Source of the DNA: Bacillus safensis
Lineage (GTDB): Bacteria; Bacillota; Bacilli; Bacillales; Bacillaceae
Reading direction: 5' to 3'
NCBI GenBank assembly: GCA_030159235.1
Contig: BSBG01000001.1
Span: 479,461 to 543,460, forward strand
DNA length: 64,000 bases
A program made the position numbers and the translations under genes. Positions 61,617 to 64,000 of this stretch are shown piece by piece; the first letter of the stretch is position 1; every line of letters begins with the position of its first letter. The notes below the pieces were generated by a model. It was given only the letters and a program-made list of their open reading frames with translations, made no database searches and was not told the origin of the DNA.

Positions 61617-62573
61617 TTATTCATTTTCTAATTTTCTTTTATAGTTCTTCACATTCTCGAAAGGATCTGTCTTGGAATGCGGAGAAACTGCTTCATAACC
61701 TAAACGTTTGCGTGCTTGGAGTGCGTATTCAGAATCCTCTCCGTGCTTCGCAAAAGATAAATGTGTTGATGAGAATGTCTGCACATCTGCAGCATCAGGA
61801 AGCATCAAGTAGTCATACGTTTTCTTCGTTAACTTTGGTGCTTCTTTCTTCGTTTTGTTTACCCATTTATCATAGTCAGACTGCGTCATCGCATTGACTT
61901 TGAATTTTTGCTGAGCAAAGCCCTCGCCTGTGAAGTTGGCATTTCTTCCTTGATAAGTGCCTACTTCATCAGCTTGAAGATATTGTTCCATTTCCATTCC
62001 AGCCATCGCATACTTCTCCCCGCCTAGCTGAGGAATCCATAGTGATGCCATTGTATCAGCAGAAGTGATTTTGAATAAAACCGGCTGATCTTTTGGAATG
62101 TTTAAGTAGTTCACGGTCTCAATATTTTCCTCTGGATAACTAAAGATCCATTTCCAATCAACAGCTGTCGCATAAACGACAAGCGGATCTTTATGGCTTG
62201 TTGCTTGAGGTGCCTCTTCCAAAGAGTAAATTGTCTTTACAGTTGGAACCGAAAGGGCAGCAACGATTAATATTGGGATCACTGTCCAGATAACTTCTAG
62301 AAGCGTATTCCCGTGAATTTCTGGATTATAAGAGGCGTTCCCAACATCCTTGCGCTCACGGTATTTAACCAAAATGATGGTAAACAGTACAAATACCGCC
62401 CCAACGATAAAGAGCATAAATCCGATGGATAAAAGGATTAAGTCTTTTTGTTGTGCTGCGACTGGTCCTTTAGGATCTAAAACAGCAATATTGCTGCATC
62501 CTCCTAACACAAAAACACTCACGAGCATCGCTAATAAAAGCATAGGTTTAATGACTCTGAACAAGAAGATCAC
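61617..62573 (-). CDS. qoxA: Quinol oxidase aa3-600 subunit II
   Basis: A 318-residue lipoprotein subunit II. Start taken at GTG 62573 (MIFLFRVIKP), matching the B. subtilis start; an ATG lies one codon before. The signal ends in a lipobox VFVLGGCSN. Two membrane helices follow, with GNTLLEVIWTVIPILIV in the second. The outer cupredoxin domain lacks the CuA Cys ligands, as expected for quinol oxidases. First gene of qoxABCD. Confidence 0.95.
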   Translation of the reverse strand: MIFLFRVIKPMLLLAMLVSVFVLGGCSNIAVLDPKGPVAAQQKDLILLSIGFMLFIVGAVFVLFTIILVKYRERKDVGNASYNPEIHGNTLLEVIWTVIPILIVAALSVPTVKTIYSLEEAPQATSHKDPLVVYATAVDWKWIFSYPEENIETVNYLNIPKDQPVLFKITSADTMASLWIPQLGGEKYAMAGMEMEQYLQADEVGTYQGRNANFTGEGFAQQKFKVNAMTQSDYDKWVNKTKKEAPKLTKKTYDYLMLPDAADVQTFSSTHLSFAKHGEDSEYALQARKRLGYEAVSPHSKTDPFENVKNYKRKLENE

Positions 62574-63058
62574 CATCCTTCCTTAAATAATGTATAAATT
62601 GCTGAATAATTGTGAAAAGCCATCTGCCTTCGAAAACTTTTCTTCCCTTTGTAATGCTATCAAAATCTGTTAGAGTTAGCTTCCCTTTTTTCAAAAGTTC
62701 ATTTATTTTTCATCAGATTTCTTTTGAAATGTCATAAATTCGACATAAATTTATACTATTGCACTCACAATAAATTTCTAGGATTTTGAAAAGTTGAGAG
62801 TTGAAGGCAAAGGACAAACAATCAAGAACTTTGTCAAATTTAGGTTTACCACAATAAAAAAGTTTGGTCAAATTTCAATTTAACTTAATGAAATTTTATC
62901 TAGGTAAACAATTTCAAAATAGGTATCCCCATATTTAACAAAAACCTTACTCATTTTAACGCAAGTTGACAAGAAAAGAAAGTATCGATCCTCTGCGTAT
63001 ACGCTGTAAGAATTGGTAATGATGCTGAATTAGTGGAATATCGCTAAAGACTTCCAGC
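62574..63058. other. Upstream region of the qox operon
   Basis: About 480 AT-rich bases without a supportable gene. It should hold the qox promoter. An inverted repeat ATGTC-N8-GACAT at 62729-62746 is a candidate regulator site. No classic -35/-10 pair stands out to me. Confidence 0.5.
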
Positions 63059-63080
63059 AAAAAACCGGCTCAGCGCCGGC
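63059..63080 (-). terminator. Terminator of the M24 peptidase-like gene
   Basis: On the minus strand GCCGGC pairs with GCCGGT-type bases (GCCGGCGCTGAGCCGG) and is followed by TTTTTT, shortly after the stop. Confidence 0.75.
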
Positions 63081-63089
63081 ATTCTGCAT

Positions 63090-64000
63090 TTATTCATCTC
63101 TGACCAAAATATCAGGTCGTCTATAGATGTCCCCTTCATGTTCAATGTCGATGTACGTCCACTTGCCTGTATAGGTTAAAAAGCGGTTCCCCTCTTTCTC
63201 TACTACCATCGTATCCTCTGATTTTAATCCAGGCAATGAAGGGTTCCATGTAAAGACTTGATGGAGCTGAATTTTTTCCTTCGATGAAGGAACTGCAATG
63301 ATTTCCCTAGAAACAAATCCTGTCTTTCCACCTTGATGAAGCTTTTTCCAACTATCAGGGAAGCCTTCTTTTTCGTACTGAACAATACCTGCTTTCAGTA
63401 CATCTCCCAATGTCTTACCTGGACGGGTGGCCGCATTCATAACCGTGTCAATCCGTGCAAGCCGCTCTTTGTTCTCTTCAAGCTCTTTTGGAAGCTGTCC
63501 GAAGTAAACAGACCTTGTGACATTCGCCACGAGTCCATGCCGTTCAGCACAAAGGACAAGAAGTGCATGCTTTTGAAGTGCTTTTTCTGTTGGAATCGGA
63601 TGGCGGTATTGATGAATACGGTCATCTGTTGCCACAAGCAGCACTTCTATCGTCATTCCCTGCGCGATCGCTTTTTGAGCCACAAGCGAAGCGATTTCGT
63701 GCTCCGTCTGTCCTGGAACGATTTTTTTACAGACACTCTCTACAATGACCGCTGTTTCATGACAAAGCGTTTCGTATTGGCTGAGCTGTGATGTGGAAAG
63801 AATCGATCGGGCATGCGACAACTCCGGTTCGATCCATTCAAATCCTTCCATTTGAATGTCTGACCCAATTCGTTTGTCTCTTGTAAGTGTTTGAATGTAT
63901 GCCGTATCATCCTCAAACCAATCCATTGTCACCACTTGAAAGGGGTGATCAATATACGCCATTTCTTCTTCAATGATCCGCTTTTCTTCCATTTGATTCA
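63090..64000 (-). CDS. M24 family (creatinase/Xaa-Pro-like) metallopeptidase, cut by the right edge
   Basis: About 300 residues of an M24 fold are visible: a YETLCHETAVIVESVCKKIV helix, PGQTEHEIASLVAQKAIAQG, and the region of the metal ligands (LVLCAERHGLVANVTRSVYF, KLHQGGKTGFVSREI, FTWNPSLPGLKSEDTMVVEK). Several usual metal residues look altered (CAERHG where D-x-G is normal; TWNPS where N-P-x is kept), so it may not be a metal peptidase. A start could be read at 63992, but family members begin about 80 residues earlier, so the gene very likely continues beyond the window. Confidence 0.75.
   Translation of the reverse strand, partial: NQMEEKRIIEEEMAYIDHPFQVVTMDWFEDDTAYIQTLTRDKRIGSDIQMEGFEWIEPELSHARSILSTSQLSQYETLCHETAVIVESVCKKIVPGQTEHEIASLVAQKAIAQGMTIEVLLVATDDRIHQYRHPIPTEKALQKHALLVLCAERHGLVANVTRSVYFGQLPKELEENKERLARIDTVMNAATRPGKTLGDVLKAGIVQYEKEGFPDSWKKLHQGGKTGFVSREIIAVPSSKEKIQLHQVFTWNPSLPGLKSEDTMVVEKEGNRFLTYTGKWTYIDIEHEGDIYRRPDILVRDE

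Overview
The window is a chromosomal segment of a Bacillus, most likely of the B. pumilus / safensis / altitudinis group. This rests on gene order and recognisable proteins that match the B. subtilis pta-hemQ / sps / ywd / sac / vpr / rodA / qox stretch, with B. subtilis-type ribosome sites (many TTG and GTG starts) and CcpA cre boxes. I had no database; names rest on recognition of sequence and order.

Layout. 1-4.3 kb: an LXG polymorphic-toxin locus on the minus strand (ywqH-like, ywqI-like, LXG toxin with an Ntox50-like tip), followed by small genes that may be immunity proteins, including a SMI1/KNR4 protein. 4.35-8.6 kb: a catabolic operon of unknown substrate (TRAP-type permease, small membrane protein, beta-hydroxyacid-dehydrogenase-like enzyme, RraA-like protein, RpiR regulator). 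8.7-10.7 kb: core genes pta and hemQ. 10.8-21.5 kb: an AT-rich accessory island sitting inside the remains of an MFS transporter gene; its first 24 codons lie at 10.79 kb and its last ~58 codons at 21.4 kb. 21.5-23.4 kb: Lrp-type regulator and a divergent MFS exporter. 23.4-33.6 kb: the complete spore-coat polysaccharide operon spsA-L. 33.8-43.8 kb: Yip1-like protein, gerQ, a cupin, ywdK, ywdJ, ywdI, ywdH, ung, ywdF, pdxK/thiD, a secreted esterase, ywdA. 43.9-47.4 kb: an ACS-family MFS transporter and an amidohydrolase, with degraded gene pieces, lying between ywdA and sacA. 47.4-51.7 kb: sacA, sacP, sacT, ywcI. 51.8-54.6 kb: a DnaA-box cluster and the secreted protease vpr. 54.7-62.6 kb: ywcH, nfrA1, rodA, ywcE, qoxDCBA. 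63.1-64 kb: an M24 peptidase-like gene running off the right edge.

The most unusual feature is a compact cassette at 12.26-14.72 kb. A two-part sigma factor (SigO/RsoA-like) and a cysteine-rich phospholipase A2-like protein are read leftward. A complete extra tRNA-Cys, a glutaredoxin-like protein and a small protein are read rightward. The two divergent units share the same two-block promoter, an ACCGTTTACTTT box, 11 bp, then ATKCATTA, in the same relative orientation. This suggests that the split sigma drives both itself and a tRNA-Cys/redoxin operon that could support production of the disulfide-rich PLA2-like protein.

A second network-level observation: paired GTAAT-N4-ATTAC operators, spaced exactly 30 bp, occur both in the RpiR/RraA operon (7.6 kb) and upstream of the amidohydrolase/MFS genes (46.9 kb). 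This points to one RpiR regulon split over two loci 39 kb apart.
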